Of a DNA stretch of 64,000 nucleotides, positions 55,315 to 63,571 are shown in pieces. This DNA comes from Bacteroidaceae bacterium (GTDB lineage Bacteria > Bacteroidota > Bacteroidia > Bacteroidales > Bacteroidaceae). Each line of letters starts with the position of its first letter. The first letter of the stretch is position 1. The position numbers and the translations under genes are program-made. Below the pieces are notes generated by a model. The model had not been told where the DNA came from and did no database searches. It saw only the letters and a list, made by a program, of their open reading frames with translations. The stretch is taken from contig JAGCFO010000016.1 of the NCBI GenBank assembly GCA_017650105.1, positions 27,837 to 91,836 of the forward strand, given 5' to 3'.

Positions 55315-56184
55315 ATGACAAACATTAAAAGACACTCCTCCCGATTCCTCGCGCTCGTCATGCTCCTATGGCTCGCTACGCTCCCTGCGGGTGCCCAGCT
55401 CCGCATTTCCATCTTCTTCGACCACGTGGCTGAGATAGCCCGTCAGGAGCATATCTCCGTGAGGGAAGCTGCCCAGCGCGTGCGGCAGTTGGGGATAGAG
55501 GGCATCGATGTGAGGGTGACGATGCGTGAGTCGCAACTCAACCTGCTCGACTCACTGGGTTTCGAGCACGCATCGGCTATTGCCGACATAAACTTTGTGG
55601 AGGGCGAGCAGCCGGCAGCTGCACGGCAGGCGCTCGACTTCGCACGGCGCTACGGCTACACACGCCTGCTGCTCATTCCCGGCTTGCTGCCTGAGGGTGC
55701 CACAACGCAGCAGATGGACGACGTGTGCCAGCGCGTCACAGCCTTTGCGAAAGATGCTGCCAAAGAGGGTATCGACGTAATGGTGGAAGACTACGACAAT
55801 CCCCGCTCGCCGTGCTTCAACACGCTCACGCTCAATCATCTGTTTGCCGCTTCGCCTCAGCTGAACCACACGTTCGACACAGGCAACTATCTCTTCTGCG
55901 GGGAGGATGTGATGACAGCCTTGCGCCATTTCCGCGAGCGCATCCATCATGTGCACCTCAAGGACCGCAAGGCCTCTCACGACTATGCCTCGCTGCCTAT
56001 CGGCACGGGGGTGGTGCCCCTGAAGGATGTGATGAGCGAGTTGCTGGGCAGCGGCTATGAAGGGTGGTTCACCATAGAGCATTTCGGCGCACCGTCGATG
56101 TTTGAGTACACCGCTGCCTCCGTTTCCAACATCCGCGCTGCGTGGAAGGAGATTCGCAGCAGTTCCGTGTCGGATAACGAGTGA
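55315..56184 (+). CDS. Exported sugar phosphate isomerase/epimerase-like TIM barrel
   Basis: 289 residues. A signal peptide (RFLALVMLLWLATLPAGAQ) precedes an AP-endonuclease-2-type TIM barrel: IEGIDVRV, LLLIPGLLP, VMVEDYDNPRSP (metal-ligand Glu/Asp), FDTGNYLFCGED (DTGN), HHVHLKDRK (HxHxKD) and WFTIEHFG. These motifs set a divalent-metal site as in IolE/xylose isomerase-like enzymes. The substrate is unknown; export to the periplasm is the distinctive point. A single gene with a consensus promoter. Confidence 0.87.
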   Translation: MTNIKRHSSRFLALVMLLWLATLPAGAQLRISIFFDHVAEIARQEHISVREAAQRVRQLGIEGIDVRVTMRESQLNLLDSLGFEHASAIADINFVEGEQPAAARQALDFARRYGYTRLLLIPGLLPEGATTQQMDDVCQRVTAFAKDAAKEGIDVMVEDYDNPRSPCFNTLTLNHLFAASPQLNHTFDTGNYLFCGEDVMTALRHFRERIHHVHLKDRKASHDYASLPIGTGVVPLKDVMSELLGSGYEGWFTIEHFGAPSMFEYTAASVSNIRAAWKEIRSSSVSDNE

Positions 56185-56306
56185 GAAACCTCTCTGAACG
56201 CTCCTCTTTTCCCGAGTCAAGGTTGTCCCTTCGCTGACGATTCATCGCCCTTCGAGCGTGCCGTTCAATAAAAAAAAGTTAATGCACGAAAAAACTTGAC
56301 ATAAAT

Positions 56307-56337
56307 GTTGTAATTTATAAAAAAGGCACTACTTTTG
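56307..56337 (+). promoter_or_regulatory. Promoter of the DUF2795-like gene
   Basis: GTTG (56307-56310, three of four), 19-bp spacer, TACTTTTG (56330-56337). This makes ATG 56432, not 56348, the start. Confidence 0.7.
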
Positions 56338-56431
56338 CGCTCCCAAAATGAGAGGGGTAAGAGCGAAAGCCGATGAAAAGGCTGCGCTCTTCTTCACAAA
56401 AGGAAGAAACAAACTATTAAAAAAAGGAAAT

Positions 56432-56653
56432 ATGTATTGGACACTTGAACTTGCATCTAAACTTGAAGATGCCCCCTGGCCCGCAACAAAGGATGAGCTA
56501 ATCGATTATGCCGTGCGTTCAGGCGCACCGCTCGAGGTGATTGAGAACCTTCAGGAAATCGAAGACGAAGGCGACATTTACGAAACCATCGAGGACATCT
56601 GGCCCGATTACCCCAGCAAAGAGGACTTCTTCTTCAACGAGGATGAGTATTAA
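56432..56653 (+). CDS. Small acidic DUF2795-like protein
   Basis: 73 residues from ATG 56432 (MYWTLELASKLEDAPWPATKDELIDYAVRSGAP). The helix-loop pattern WPATKDELIDYAVRSGAPLEVIENLQEIEDEGDIY matches DUF2795 proteins, common in Bacteroidota. Strongly acidic C-terminus (FFFNEDEY). Function unknown. Short, highly expressed-looking gene with own promoter and terminator. Confidence 0.85.
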   Translation: MYWTLELASKLEDAPWPATKDELIDYAVRSGAPLEVIENLQEIEDEGDIYETIEDIWPDYPSKEDFFFNEDEY

Positions 56654-56659
56654 AAAAAG

Positions 56660-56700
56660 CAAGCGGTGCGACTCCAGAGTCACATCGCTTGTTTCTTCTC
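56660..56700 (+). terminator. Terminator of the DUF2795-like gene
   Basis: CAAGCGGTGCGACT / AGTCACATCGCTTG, 14-bp stem with two G-T pairs and a 4-base loop, followed by TTTCTTCTC. Confidence 0.8.
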
Positions 56701-56737
56701 TCTCTTGTTCAGCGTGACAACACAAAAATCAGTAGTT

Positions 56738-57913
56738 ATGAAGAAAAATACATCAAAACGTTTAACCCTCTCCGCATTATTGCTGAGCGGCTGGAGGTTG
56801 TCCCTCCCCATTGTTCTTGTAAGTCTGCTTGCCCTGATGACATCATGCTCCGACAATGACTCCGGCGACGCACCGATGCTGAAAGGCAAAATCTCATCCT
56901 ACAACGAGTTCGGCGCCGCAATGTTGGATTTCACCGAAGCCGACATGACGAAGGCAGGATTCACACTCGGCGACGTCATCAGCATCACCATCGATGAGGA
57001 AAGAGTACTCGTCATGCCTTACTACGACGGCTACTACACCCGCAATGGCGAATATCTGTGCGTTGCTTATCCTTCCTATCCCAGCATCTGCTTCACAGCC
57101 AACAACACCGGGCTGCCTGAGGAACTCACAGGGCTCGAGGGACATTCCGTCGTCGTCAGGATGAAGGAAAAGGGCGGAAAAATCGACGTACAGCAGGCCA
57201 TGAGCATGAAATACTCCAACGACCGCGAGAATTATCCCAACCTCTCCGATGAGGAGTTTGCTAATGCCCGTACCGTGAGCGCTGGCAACATCACGAGCGG
57301 CATCCTGTACCGCAGCTCATCGCCTTTCAGCAACGATATCAACCGCGCCAATTATGTGTCAGAGTATATGGAACGCGAAAAGGTGAAGACCGTGCTCAAC
57401 CTCGCCGACACCGAGGAAAAGATGCTGTCATACAACATGCCGCCCTTCAGCCGTAAACTCTGGGAGGAAGGCGATGTGATACTATGCCCGCTGAAGGCAG
57501 ACCCCACGGCTGACGACTACAACAACCGACTCATAAATGCCCTGAAGGAACTCGCTTCGCGCCCCGCCCCCTATATCGTTCACTGTATGGAGGGAAAGGA
57601 TCGCACGGGGTATGTGTGTGCACTGCTTGAGGGGCTGTGCGGAGCCAGTTATGAGGAGATTGTGGCCGACTACCTTGTCACCTACGACAACTATTACAAC
57701 ATCAACCCCGTAAAAGACGCCGACCTCTGCAACACCCTGGTGTCGCTGAGACTTAACACGTGCCTGATGTATTATGCAGGCGTCAGCGACGAAACACAAC
57801 TGCCCTCCGTTGACTATGTAAAAGCTTTCTCCAGCTATCTGCTATCCCACGGTATGAGTCAGCAGCAGCTTGACGCCCTTATTCGGGCCCTCTCGGTATC
57901 AAACCCTCAATAG
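56738..57913 (+). CDS. Tyrosine/dual-specificity phosphatase lipoprotein
   Basis: 391 residues from ATG 56738 (MKKNTSKRLTLSALLL), because upstream sequence is the terminator of the previous gene. Lipobox LMTSC near residue 37, so lipid-anchored. The P-loop HCMEGKDRTG holds nucleophile C283 and R289 (HCX5R). LYRSSSPF and KTVLNLADTEEKM mark the Tyr_phosphatase3 group (PF13350), whose members include lipid and tyrosine phosphatases. The N-terminal ~110 residues are a beta domain of unknown type. May act on phospho-lipids or proteins in the periplasm or outside. Confidence 0.88.
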   Translation: MKKNTSKRLTLSALLLSGWRLSLPIVLVSLLALMTSCSDNDSGDAPMLKGKISSYNEFGAAMLDFTEADMTKAGFTLGDVISITIDEERVLVMPYYDGYYTRNGEYLCVAYPSYPSICFTANNTGLPEELTGLEGHSVVVRMKEKGGKIDVQQAMSMKYSNDRENYPNLSDEEFANARTVSAGNITSGILYRSSSPFSNDINRANYVSEYMEREKVKTVLNLADTEEKMLSYNMPPFSRKLWEEGDVILCPLKADPTADDYNNRLINALKELASRPAPYIVHCMEGKDRTGYVCALLEGLCGASYEEIVADYLVTYDNYYNINPVKDADLCNTLVSLRLNTCLMYYAGVSDETQLPSVDYVKAFSSYLLSHGMSQQQLDALIRALSVSNPQ

Positions 57914-57988
57914 CCCGTTTTGCCGTTGGACAGACAGTGCTTCGTAGGCTGTATCAGGAATCATAGCACTCTTCGTCCGGCACATTGT

Positions 57989-58030
57989 AAAAGGAATGCA
58001 TAGAGCTGATGTTACTATGCATTCCTTTTT
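57989..58030. terminator. Bidirectional terminator between phosphatase and wHTH genes
   Basis: AAAAGGAATGCATAG - 11-base loop - CTATGCATTCCTTTTT, perfect 15-bp stem. Confidence 0.9.
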
Positions 58031-58047
58031 GCTTTCCGGGGAGTCGG

Positions 58048-58341
58048 TCACTTGGAAGTCACCTCCAAGTACCCTTTCAGTGATTCTACATATTCCTCAA
58101 AGGCTTTCAGCCCGGCTGGCGTGATGCGGCAGAGGGTGCAGGGCTTCTTCCCTTTGAAGGTCTTCTCTACCTCTATGTAACCTGCTGCCGAGAGCTTGTC
58201 TATCTGCACGCTCAGGTTCCCCGCCGTAGCTCCCGTCTGTTCCTTGATGTAGGGAAACTCGGCCTCTTCGGTACTGATGAGCAGCGACATTACTGCCAGC
58301 CGTAACTCGGAGTGCAGCAGTGGGTCTAATGGCTTGAACAT
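58048..58341 (-). CDS. Winged-helix transcriptional regulator
   Basis: 97 residues: LDPLLHSELRLAVMSLL, FPYIKEQTGATAGNLSVQIDKLSAAGYIEVEKTFKGKKPCTLCRITPAG. This is a MarR/ArsR-like single-domain wHTH (HTH_34 type). The recognition helix is GNLSVQIDKL; the wing is FKGKKPCTLCRI, with two Cys three apart. The membrane protein gene ends 13 bases upstream; the two very likely form one operon, with the regulator acting on its own promoter. Confidence 0.9.
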   Translation of the reverse strand: MFKPLDPLLHSELRLAVMSLLISTEEAEFPYIKEQTGATAGNLSVQIDKLSAAGYIEVEKTFKGKKPCTLCRITPAGLKAFEEYVESLKGYLEVTSK

Positions 58342-58354
58342 AGGCGTCCCTCCT

Positions 58355-58993
58355 TTATTTCTTATTCTGGAAATAGATGACGATTCCAGGTACGATAAGG
58401 CCTACAAAGGCTACTGCTGCCATCACATATAGCTGTTCTGCCCAGGGGAATGCCAAAGCGCAGAAGAAACCTCCCAGCCCTGCTACTAAACCGCACAGCT
58501 GTATGATGCGATTCTTCAGTATGAAGCCTGTTATCGTCGATGCAATGCCGAAGCACAACGAGATGATGCTTGTAAGGTTGATGTAGAGATGACTGTTGAG
58601 ATGATCGCCCGATACCGTCAGCGTCACGTTCAGCAGTCCGCTGCTGGCCAATCCGAAGATGATGCCGATGATGCCTATGAAGATGCCGAACGTGGCCCAT
58701 ACCTGCCCTATGGTTTTCCCCACAAAGGTGGCGGGGGCGGGCTTCCTGCGCTTGCCTATCAGATATTCTACCAAGTAGCCGCATCCCCACATGACAGCCC
58801 ACAGCACATTCCATACCGGACCTCCGTGATGTGCCCACAGGTAGGCGATGAGAAGGGCAAATACAACCACAAGGGTGCCCCATGTGATAAATGACATCGA
58901 CGAGCTCTCGGTCATTGAGCGACGGCTGCGCTCTATCTGCTCAGTGATGATTTCCAGACTGCGCTCGGCAGTCAGATTATTCTTTTCTTCCAT
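58355..58993 (-). CDS. Membrane protein co-transcribed with the wHTH regulator
   Basis: 212 residues. An N-terminal cytoplasmic helix (LEIITEQIERSRRSMTESSS) is followed by six or so hydrophobic segments. The pairing of such a protein with a small wHTH regulator recurs in Bacteroidota. Its function is not known; it may sense the membrane. ATG 58993; the promoter is at 59131-59100. Confidence 0.8.
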   Translation of the reverse strand: MEEKNNLTAERSLEIITEQIERSRRSMTESSSMSFITWGTLVVVFALLIAYLWAHHGGPVWNVLWAVMWGCGYLVEYLIGKRRKPAPATFVGKTIGQVWATFGIFIGIIGIIFGLASSGLLNVTLTVSGDHLNSHLYINLTSIISLCFGIASTITGFILKNRIIQLCGLVAGLGGFFCALAFPWAEQLYVMAAVAFVGLIVPGIVIYFQNKK

Positions 58994-59099
58994 TGTTGTT
59001 CCTTTTTAAAATGTAATACTTTAGGTTAACTGTCTTTTTGGCCTTGTACGAGCTCCTGCAGAAAGCACGTAGTTGGCCTGTTGTGTCCGGTTCACGCTG

Positions 59100-59131
59100 C
59101 GAAAGTAGAGTAGTTTATAATATAAACCAAA
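59100..59131 (-). promoter_or_regulatory. Promoter of the membrane protein-wHTH operon
   Basis: On the - strand TTTG (59131-59128), 20-bp spacer, TACTTTCG (59107-59100); one mismatch at -7. It lies in a 387-bp divergent gap that otherwise holds the ECF promoter and a small GGGGA-GAAAA-TCCCC hairpin at 59177-59191. Confidence 0.62.
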
Positions 59132-59289
59132 TTATTTCGTAAATATTTTTCATGTTTCGTCGTTTTTTAACATTTGGGGGAGAAAATCCCCTGTTCTTAC
59201 CCTTTTCTGTAAACCGCTTTGTACCGTAAGATTCGGTTGACTGACGATAAGTGAGGCCATTTTTTGGGTGTTTGAATAGAAAAAATGCC

Positions 59290-59297
59290 TATCTTTG
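59290..59297 (+). promoter_or_regulatory. -7 box of the ECF sigma factor gene
   Basis: TATCTTTG, with TTTG at 59271-59274 or 59263-59266 at non-ideal distance. ECF genes may also be read from an ECF-type promoter, which I cannot identify here. Confidence 0.55.
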
Positions 59298-59380
59298 TAA
59301 AAATATTCTTCTGATTTTGTAGTTTTTTGTTTCCTCTGTGCGACTAACTACCGAAAGATGATTTATCTGACAAGCGAAAA

Positions 59381-59899
59381 ATGAAAGAATTTGAAAGTTC
59401 TACTCAGCGTACCGAAAGGGAAAGCCAGCGTGAGTTCGAGGCATTGGTGAAAGCTCACCGCAGCACTATCTACACCGTCTGCTACATGTTCTCCAACGAT
59501 CAGGACGAGGTTGCCGACTTGTTTCAGGAGGTGCTCATCAGCCTGTGGAAGAGCATGCCTTCGTTTGAGGGGCGCAGCGACGTGCGCAGCTGGATCTACC
59601 GCGTCAGCCTGAACGTGTGCCTCTCGCTCGAGCGCAAGAAGCTGCGCCACAAGACCGTCCCCCTGACGATGGACATCAATCCCTACGAAGAGATGGAGAC
59701 GAATCAAAACTCCCGGCAGATGGATATGCTGCGACGCCGCATAGCCAAGCTGGGGCAGTTCGACAGAGCCATCATCTTGCTTTGGCTCGAGAACATGAGT
59801 TACGACGAGATTGCAGCCATCATGGGCATCACGGTCAAGAATGTGTCGGTGCGCCTCTACCGCATCAAGGAGGAATTGAAGAATATGTCAAACGATTAA
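59381..59899 (+). CDS. ECF RNA polymerase sigma factor
   Basis: 172 residues. Region 2 (FEALVKAHRSTIYTVCYMFSNDQDEVADLFQEVLISLWKSMPSF) binds the -10 element; region 4 (LGQFDRAIILLWLENMSYDEIAAIMGITVKNVSVRLYRIKEELK) binds -35. Region 2.3 and RSWIYRVSLN are intact. Region 3 is absent, as in ECF factors. The next gene, a membrane protein 16 bases downstream, could be the anti-sigma or signal input. No FecR-type gene follows, so this is not the usual SusC/D-linked class. Confidence 0.93.
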   Translation: MKEFESSTQRTERESQREFEALVKAHRSTIYTVCYMFSNDQDEVADLFQEVLISLWKSMPSFEGRSDVRSWIYRVSLNVCLSLERKKLRHKTVPLTMDINPYEEMETNQNSRQMDMLRRRIAKLGQFDRAIILLWLENMSYDEIAAIMGITVKNVSVRLYRIKEELKNMSND

Positions 59900-59915
59900 T
59901 AAACAGATAAGAACA

Positions 59916-60506
59916 ATGGAAAATCAGGATAAAAACTTACAGGAACTGGAGGAGCTGCGCAGTCAGGTCGCAGAGTTCAAGAGCCGCATTGAGCAGCAGG
60001 AGATTGTGAGCCGACGGATGTTCGACGAGGCCATGAGCGGGCATGTGTCGTGGATAAATAGCATGAACATCTGGATGTCAGTCATCGAGCTGCTGCTGTT
60101 GCCCATAATCCCTATCGTGCTGCGGAGCATCGGTAGCGTGTCGTGGGGAGCGATTGCCTTCGTGGGGCTGCTGTTTGTGGGCGATGCCGTCTTCAACTTC
60201 TGGAACGTAGGCCACATCCGTGACAAGCACTTGCTTTGCGACGATGTGCTCGGTGTGCAGCAGCGGCTGATGAGCTATAAGCGCAGAGAGAAGCTGCAGT
60301 TATTCATCGAGGTGCCCTTACTGCTGGCTTGCCTGGCCTGGATTCTATTCGATGTCTACAGCGGCACGGATGCCACATTCCCTCTCGCCCGCTTCACCGT
60401 GATGCTGATCTCTGGCTTCGCCTTTATGTTCTTCCTCTTTTACCGCGAGATGCGCTCGCTCAACAAAGCCATCAGGGAAATAAAAGAGTTCGCCGGGAAA
60501 GAATAA
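59916..60506 (+). CDS. Four-helix membrane protein downstream of the ECF sigma factor
   Basis: 196 residues. An N-terminal coiled coil (LQELEELRSQVAEFKSRIEQQEIV, about 8-35) lies before four hydrophobic segments (55-72, 75-95, 130-148, 155-175) and a basic-acidic cytoplasmic end (REMRSLNKAIREIKEF). No zinc-type anti-sigma motif (HxxxCxxC) is present. Gene order suggests it holds or signals to the sigma factor. I do not recognise a named family. Confidence 0.8.
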   Translation: MENQDKNLQELEELRSQVAEFKSRIEQQEIVSRRMFDEAMSGHVSWINSMNIWMSVIELLLLPIIPIVLRSIGSVSWGAIAFVGLLFVGDAVFNFWNVGHIRDKHLLCDDVLGVQQRLMSYKRREKLQLFIEVPLLLACLAWILFDVYSGTDATFPLARFTVMLISGFAFMFFLFYREMRSLNKAIREIKEFAGKE

Positions 60507-60522
60507 CTCACGAGAACGGCAG

Positions 60523-60561
60523 GCGATGCAACTCTTTCCGGGCTGCATCGCTTGTTTTTTT
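60523..60561 (+). terminator. Terminator after the ECF operon
   Basis: GCGATGCA / TGCATCGC, perfect 8-bp stem with a 13-base loop, followed by a T run. Confidence 0.82.
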
Positions 60562-60627
60562 GTTTTGAGGCAGCCCGCGGTGACAATGGAGGGGGAGGGG
60601 CGAGATGCGATATTTTCGCTCCTTCCT

Positions 60628-60657
60628 GTTGTTTATTCCGAAAATTTCGTATATTTG
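60628..60657 (+). promoter_or_regulatory. Promoter of the rhodanese-MBL gene
   Basis: GTTG (60628-60631, three of four), 18-bp spacer, TATATTTG (60650-60657). Leader of about 120 bases. Confidence 0.6.
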
Positions 60658-60787
60658 CCCTCGCATATAGTGTATGATGCGCTGAGACTGCTGAGTTGCC
60701 GCTGCTCCCTATCCCCTCGTGGGCGGGAATAGCGAAAGAGAGAAAAAAACGGAACACTGAAAACTGTACAAACAAAAAAAAGACTAT

Positions 60788-61843
60788 ATGAAAAAGATTT
60801 TCACCTGCCTTTTGGCTCTGCTGGGGCTTAACACCGCCTGCAGCCAGCAACACTTCGACAATGCCGATGCCGGCAAGTTTGCCTCTCTCATTGCCGAGCC
60901 CGACGTGATAGTGCTCGACGTGCGCACCCCCGACGAGTATGCCGAAGGGCACATCGCCGATGCCGTCAACCTCGACGTACAAGACGACGCCTTCGCCGAC
61001 AAGGCCAAAGCCCTTCTCCCAGCCTCCAAGACCATCGCCGTCTATTGCCGCACCGGGCGCCGATCGGCCAACGCTGCCGAGCAGCTTGCTGCACAGGGAT
61101 TCAAGGTCGTCAACCTCAAGGGTGGCATCGTCGGATGGCAGGAGCGCGATATGCCAGTCGTCACCGATGCCTACGAGACCGACGTCTTCTTCACCCCCGG
61201 CGGAAAGATGGTGCGCTTCTACGCCCTCGTGCACGCCAGCATGCGCATCGTCTTCGACGGCAGGCAGATACTCGTCGACCCCGTGGGTAAGATGGGCAAC
61301 CGCATCATCGACTATGCCTCGATGCCCAAGGCCGACTACATCTTCGTCACCCACGAGCACGGCGACCATCTCGACAAGGGAGCCATCGGCACCCTCTCCG
61401 ACGACCACACGCGCCTCATCACCAACCAGCGCTGTGCCGACATCCTCGGCTTCGGCGAGCCCCTCGCCAACGGCGACGTCAGGCAGCTTGCCGACGACAT
61501 CACCCTTGAGGCTGTGCCCGCCTACAACATCACCGAGGGGCACCTCCAGTTCCACCCGCAGGGACGCGACAACGGCTACATCCTTACCCTCGACGGCCTG
61601 CGCGTATATATCGCCGGCGACACCGAGGACATACCCGAGATGGCCGACGTGAACGACATCGACGTCGCCTTCATGCCCTGCAACCAGCCCTATACGATGA
61701 CGCCCGAGCAGCTCGTCCGCGCTGCACGCACCGTGCGCCCCAAGGTGCTCTTCCCCTATCACTACGGGCAGACCGACGTCAGCGTCATCCCCTCGCAGCT
61801 GGCGGCCGACGGCATCGACGTGCGCATCCGTCACTACGAGTAA
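60788..61843 (+). CDS. Lipoprotein fusing rhodanese and metallo-beta-lactamase-fold domains
   Basis: 351 residues. Lipobox LNTAC places the lipidated Cys at 18. The rhodanese domain (25-125) has VLDVRTPDEYAEGHI and active C87 in YCRTGRRS. The MBL-fold domain (130-351) has the zinc motif HEHGDH at 189-194, AGDT (about 277-280) and H in FPYHYGQTD; it resembles the UlaG/YtkL-like branch. MBL-rhodanese fusions in the opposite order are persulfide dioxygenases; here the rhodanese comes first and the chain is exported, so sulfur oxidation is only a hypothesis. Very GC-rich, with C or G in nearly every third position. Confidence 0.88.
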   Translation: MKKIFTCLLALLGLNTACSQQHFDNADAGKFASLIAEPDVIVLDVRTPDEYAEGHIADAVNLDVQDDAFADKAKALLPASKTIAVYCRTGRRSANAAEQLAAQGFKVVNLKGGIVGWQERDMPVVTDAYETDVFFTPGGKMVRFYALVHASMRIVFDGRQILVDPVGKMGNRIIDYASMPKADYIFVTHEHGDHLDKGAIGTLSDDHTRLITNQRCADILGFGEPLANGDVRQLADDITLEAVPAYNITEGHLQFHPQGRDNGYILTLDGLRVYIAGDTEDIPEMADVNDIDVAFMPCNQPYTMTPEQLVRAARTVRPKVLFPYHYGQTDVSVIPSQLAADGIDVRIRHYE

Positions 61844-61888
61844 TGCTCCCTCATACGCATCACACACACCCCACAACACATACTGAAA

Positions 61889-62509
61889 ATGAAAACACGC
61901 ACATCCCTCTTTCTGCTCGCCCTGGGTGCCCTGCTGGCGCTGTCAGCATGCACCTTCAACGGCAAATCCATCTCGTCGCCACCCTTCGACGAGGTCCTCT
62001 ACTCGCGACGCAGCATACGCAGCTACGACCCCTCGCAACCCATCACCGAAGGTGAGGTGCGCCACCTCCTGCGCGCCGTGCAGGAAGCCCCCTCGTGGGC
62101 CAACCGTCAGCCCACCCGCTACTATGTAGCCATCAGCGATGCCAAGCGGCAGGCCGTCCTCGACCTCATAGGAGGCAACAAGGAGCGCGTAGCCGATGCG
62201 CCCGTCCTCATCGTCTCCACCTTCGAGAAAGGCCAGTCGGGCTTCTTCCGCGGCATGCAGACCAACGAGGTTGGCGACGGCTGGGGAGCCTACGACTGCG
62301 GGCTCAGCAACTGCTACCTCATACTGATAGCGCGCTCTATGGGCTTCGATACCCTCATCATGGGCATGCGCGATGCCGACGGGCTGCGAGCCCTGTTCAA
62401 CATTCCCGAGAGCGAGACCATCATGCCCGTCATAGCCCTCGGCTACCGTGCACAGGAACCCTCGCGCCCCGAGCGCAAGAAGCTCGATGAGATAGTCACC
62501 TTCTTCTGA
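61889..62509 (+). CDS. Nitroreductase-family lipoprotein
   Basis: 206 residues. Lipobox ALSAC puts Cys21 at the mature N-terminus, so this flavoenzyme-like protein is exported, which is uncommon. The nitroreductase core is visible: RRSIRSYDPSQPI (FMN phosphate), APSWANRQPTRYYV, GLSNCYLILIARSMGFDTLIMGMRD and PVIALGYR. It is 45 bases after the rhodanese-MBL gene and shares its high GC, so the two are probably one operon for exported redox or sulfur chemistry. Confidence 0.86.
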   Translation: MKTRTSLFLLALGALLALSACTFNGKSISSPPFDEVLYSRRSIRSYDPSQPITEGEVRHLLRAVQEAPSWANRQPTRYYVAISDAKRQAVLDLIGGNKERVADAPVLIVSTFEKGQSGFFRGMQTNEVGDGWGAYDCGLSNCYLILIARSMGFDTLIMGMRDADGLRALFNIPESETIMPVIALGYRAQEPSRPERKKLDEIVTFF

Positions 62510-62617
62510 TAACGCTGCTTCCGAAAGTAGACGTTTTTTCGCTTACATCGTTGTAAGTCAGCTACATCGCCTCTCGCAAAAGTAAACGCTCAAAGCTCCC
62601 GTTACAAGTTTGTAACG

Positions 62618-62665
62618 CTTTTGGGGCGCTTTTGAGACGCCTTTGGGACGCTTTTGGGACGCCCC
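62618..62665. repeat. TTTTGGGACGC minisatellite
   Basis: CTTTTGGGGCG, CTTTTGAGACG, CCTTTGGGACG and CTTTTGGGACG stand in tandem with a period of about 12. Confidence 0.7.
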
Positions 62666-62791
62666 TTCCAGCCCCCATCATGCTTATCTGCGGCATCACC
62701 TCACCCATCGCTTCAACTTTTCTGCCTGCGGCAGCTTGCTTGAGAGGATGAGCCCGCCGCTCTGATGCGGAGCAGGGGAGGGGCTTCTGAG

Positions 62792-62861
62792 TGGGCGGAA
62801 TGGGCAATTTGGGCAGTCTTGGGCAATCTGGGTGGTATGGGTGGTCTGGGTCAGTCTGGGC
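62792..62861 (+). repeat. GGG-tract minisatellite, G-quadruplex-capable
   Basis: Nine GGG tracts separated by 5-7 bases (CAATTT, CAGTCTT, TGGTAT and similar). Four suffice for a G-quadruplex. Confidence 0.65.
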
Positions 62862-62932
62862 AGGAGCCCATTCACCCCATTAATCCCATTCACCCCATCA
62901 ATCCTCTTCTCCCCTCCTCTCTCCCTCTTCGC

Positions 62933-63499
62933 TCACTTCTCGCCGTTGCGGCGCTGCCAGTCCTTGCGGGCTCGGTACATCTCCTCCTTGATGCCGCCCC
63001 GCTCCTTGAAGTCGCGTTTTTTCCACTCGATGAGCCCGCGCAGCAGCACGTCGCACTGATGGATGAGGGTGATGGCAATGTTGGCTATGGTCTCGTCGGA
63101 ACGCTCCTGTATCTTCTCGCGGTAGACGGCCGAGTCGAGGTGCTCCTTGCAGAAGGCGCGCGTCCTGATGCAGCGGGGGTCGTCGTACGCCCACTGCTCC
63201 AGCCCACGCACACGTAGGTAGTCCTCGTAGTCGAGCAGCAGTTCGTGGAGCGATGCGCGGTTGACATTGGTCAGCTTCAGCTCCATCTCGCGCGAGGTGA
63301 TGCCGTCGATGTTCCCTTCTGCCAGGTTCTGCTTGCCCGAGCGCGCCGCCTGTATCATCTGGTCGATGGTACGGTCGCCCACCTTCAGGTACGTGTGGGC
63401 AAAGTAGTACGTCACGTCGTAGATGCACTCTGCCTTTTTGAAGGCCTTTAGGGTGCGATAGTTGTTGTCCTGCCTTAAGAAGTCCTTATCCTCTTCCAT
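62933..63499 (-). CDS. Four-helix-bundle suffix protein
   Basis: 188 residues. NYRTLKAFKKAECIYDVTYYFAHTYLKVGDRTIDQMIQAARSGKQNLAEG is the start of the IVS/S23-like four-helix bundle; the extra end (VLLRGLIEWKKRDFKERGGIKEEMYRARKDW) is the 'suffix' type of this family. Some relatives are encoded in rRNA intervening sequences; function unknown. Consensus promoter directly upstream. Confidence 0.88.
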   Translation of the reverse strand: MEEDKDFLRQDNNYRTLKAFKKAECIYDVTYYFAHTYLKVGDRTIDQMIQAARSGKQNLAEGNIDGITSREMELKLTNVNRASLHELLLDYEDYLRVRGLEQWAYDDPRCIRTRAFCKEHLDSAVYREKIQERSDETIANIAITLIHQCDVLLRGLIEWKKRDFKERGGIKEEMYRARKDWQRRNGEK

Positions 63500-63540
63500 A
63501 AAATCGAAGTTTTTTGGAATTCACGGTTTTCTCCCATCTG

Positions 63541-63571
63541 CAAAGATACGAATAAGCGAGAGGAGAGCAAA
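63541..63571 (-). promoter_or_regulatory. Promoter of the four-helix-bundle gene
   Basis: On the - strand TTTG (63571-63568), 19-bp spacer, TATCTTTG (63548-63541): exact consensus. Confidence 0.85.

Larger units (their letters stand above)
62510..62932. other. Intergenic region with simple G-rich and C-rich repeats
   Basis: No gene seen. Contains TTTTGGGACGC-type repeats (62618-62665), a run of GGG tracts (62792-62861), and CCCATTCACCCCATTAATCC-type repeats (62867-62905). Confidence 0.65.

Noticed and set aside
60440..61879. 479-codon - strand frame opposite the rhodanese-MBL gene
   Set aside because: Antisense to a gene with clear catalytic motifs and extreme G/C third positions, which removes stops on the opposite strand.
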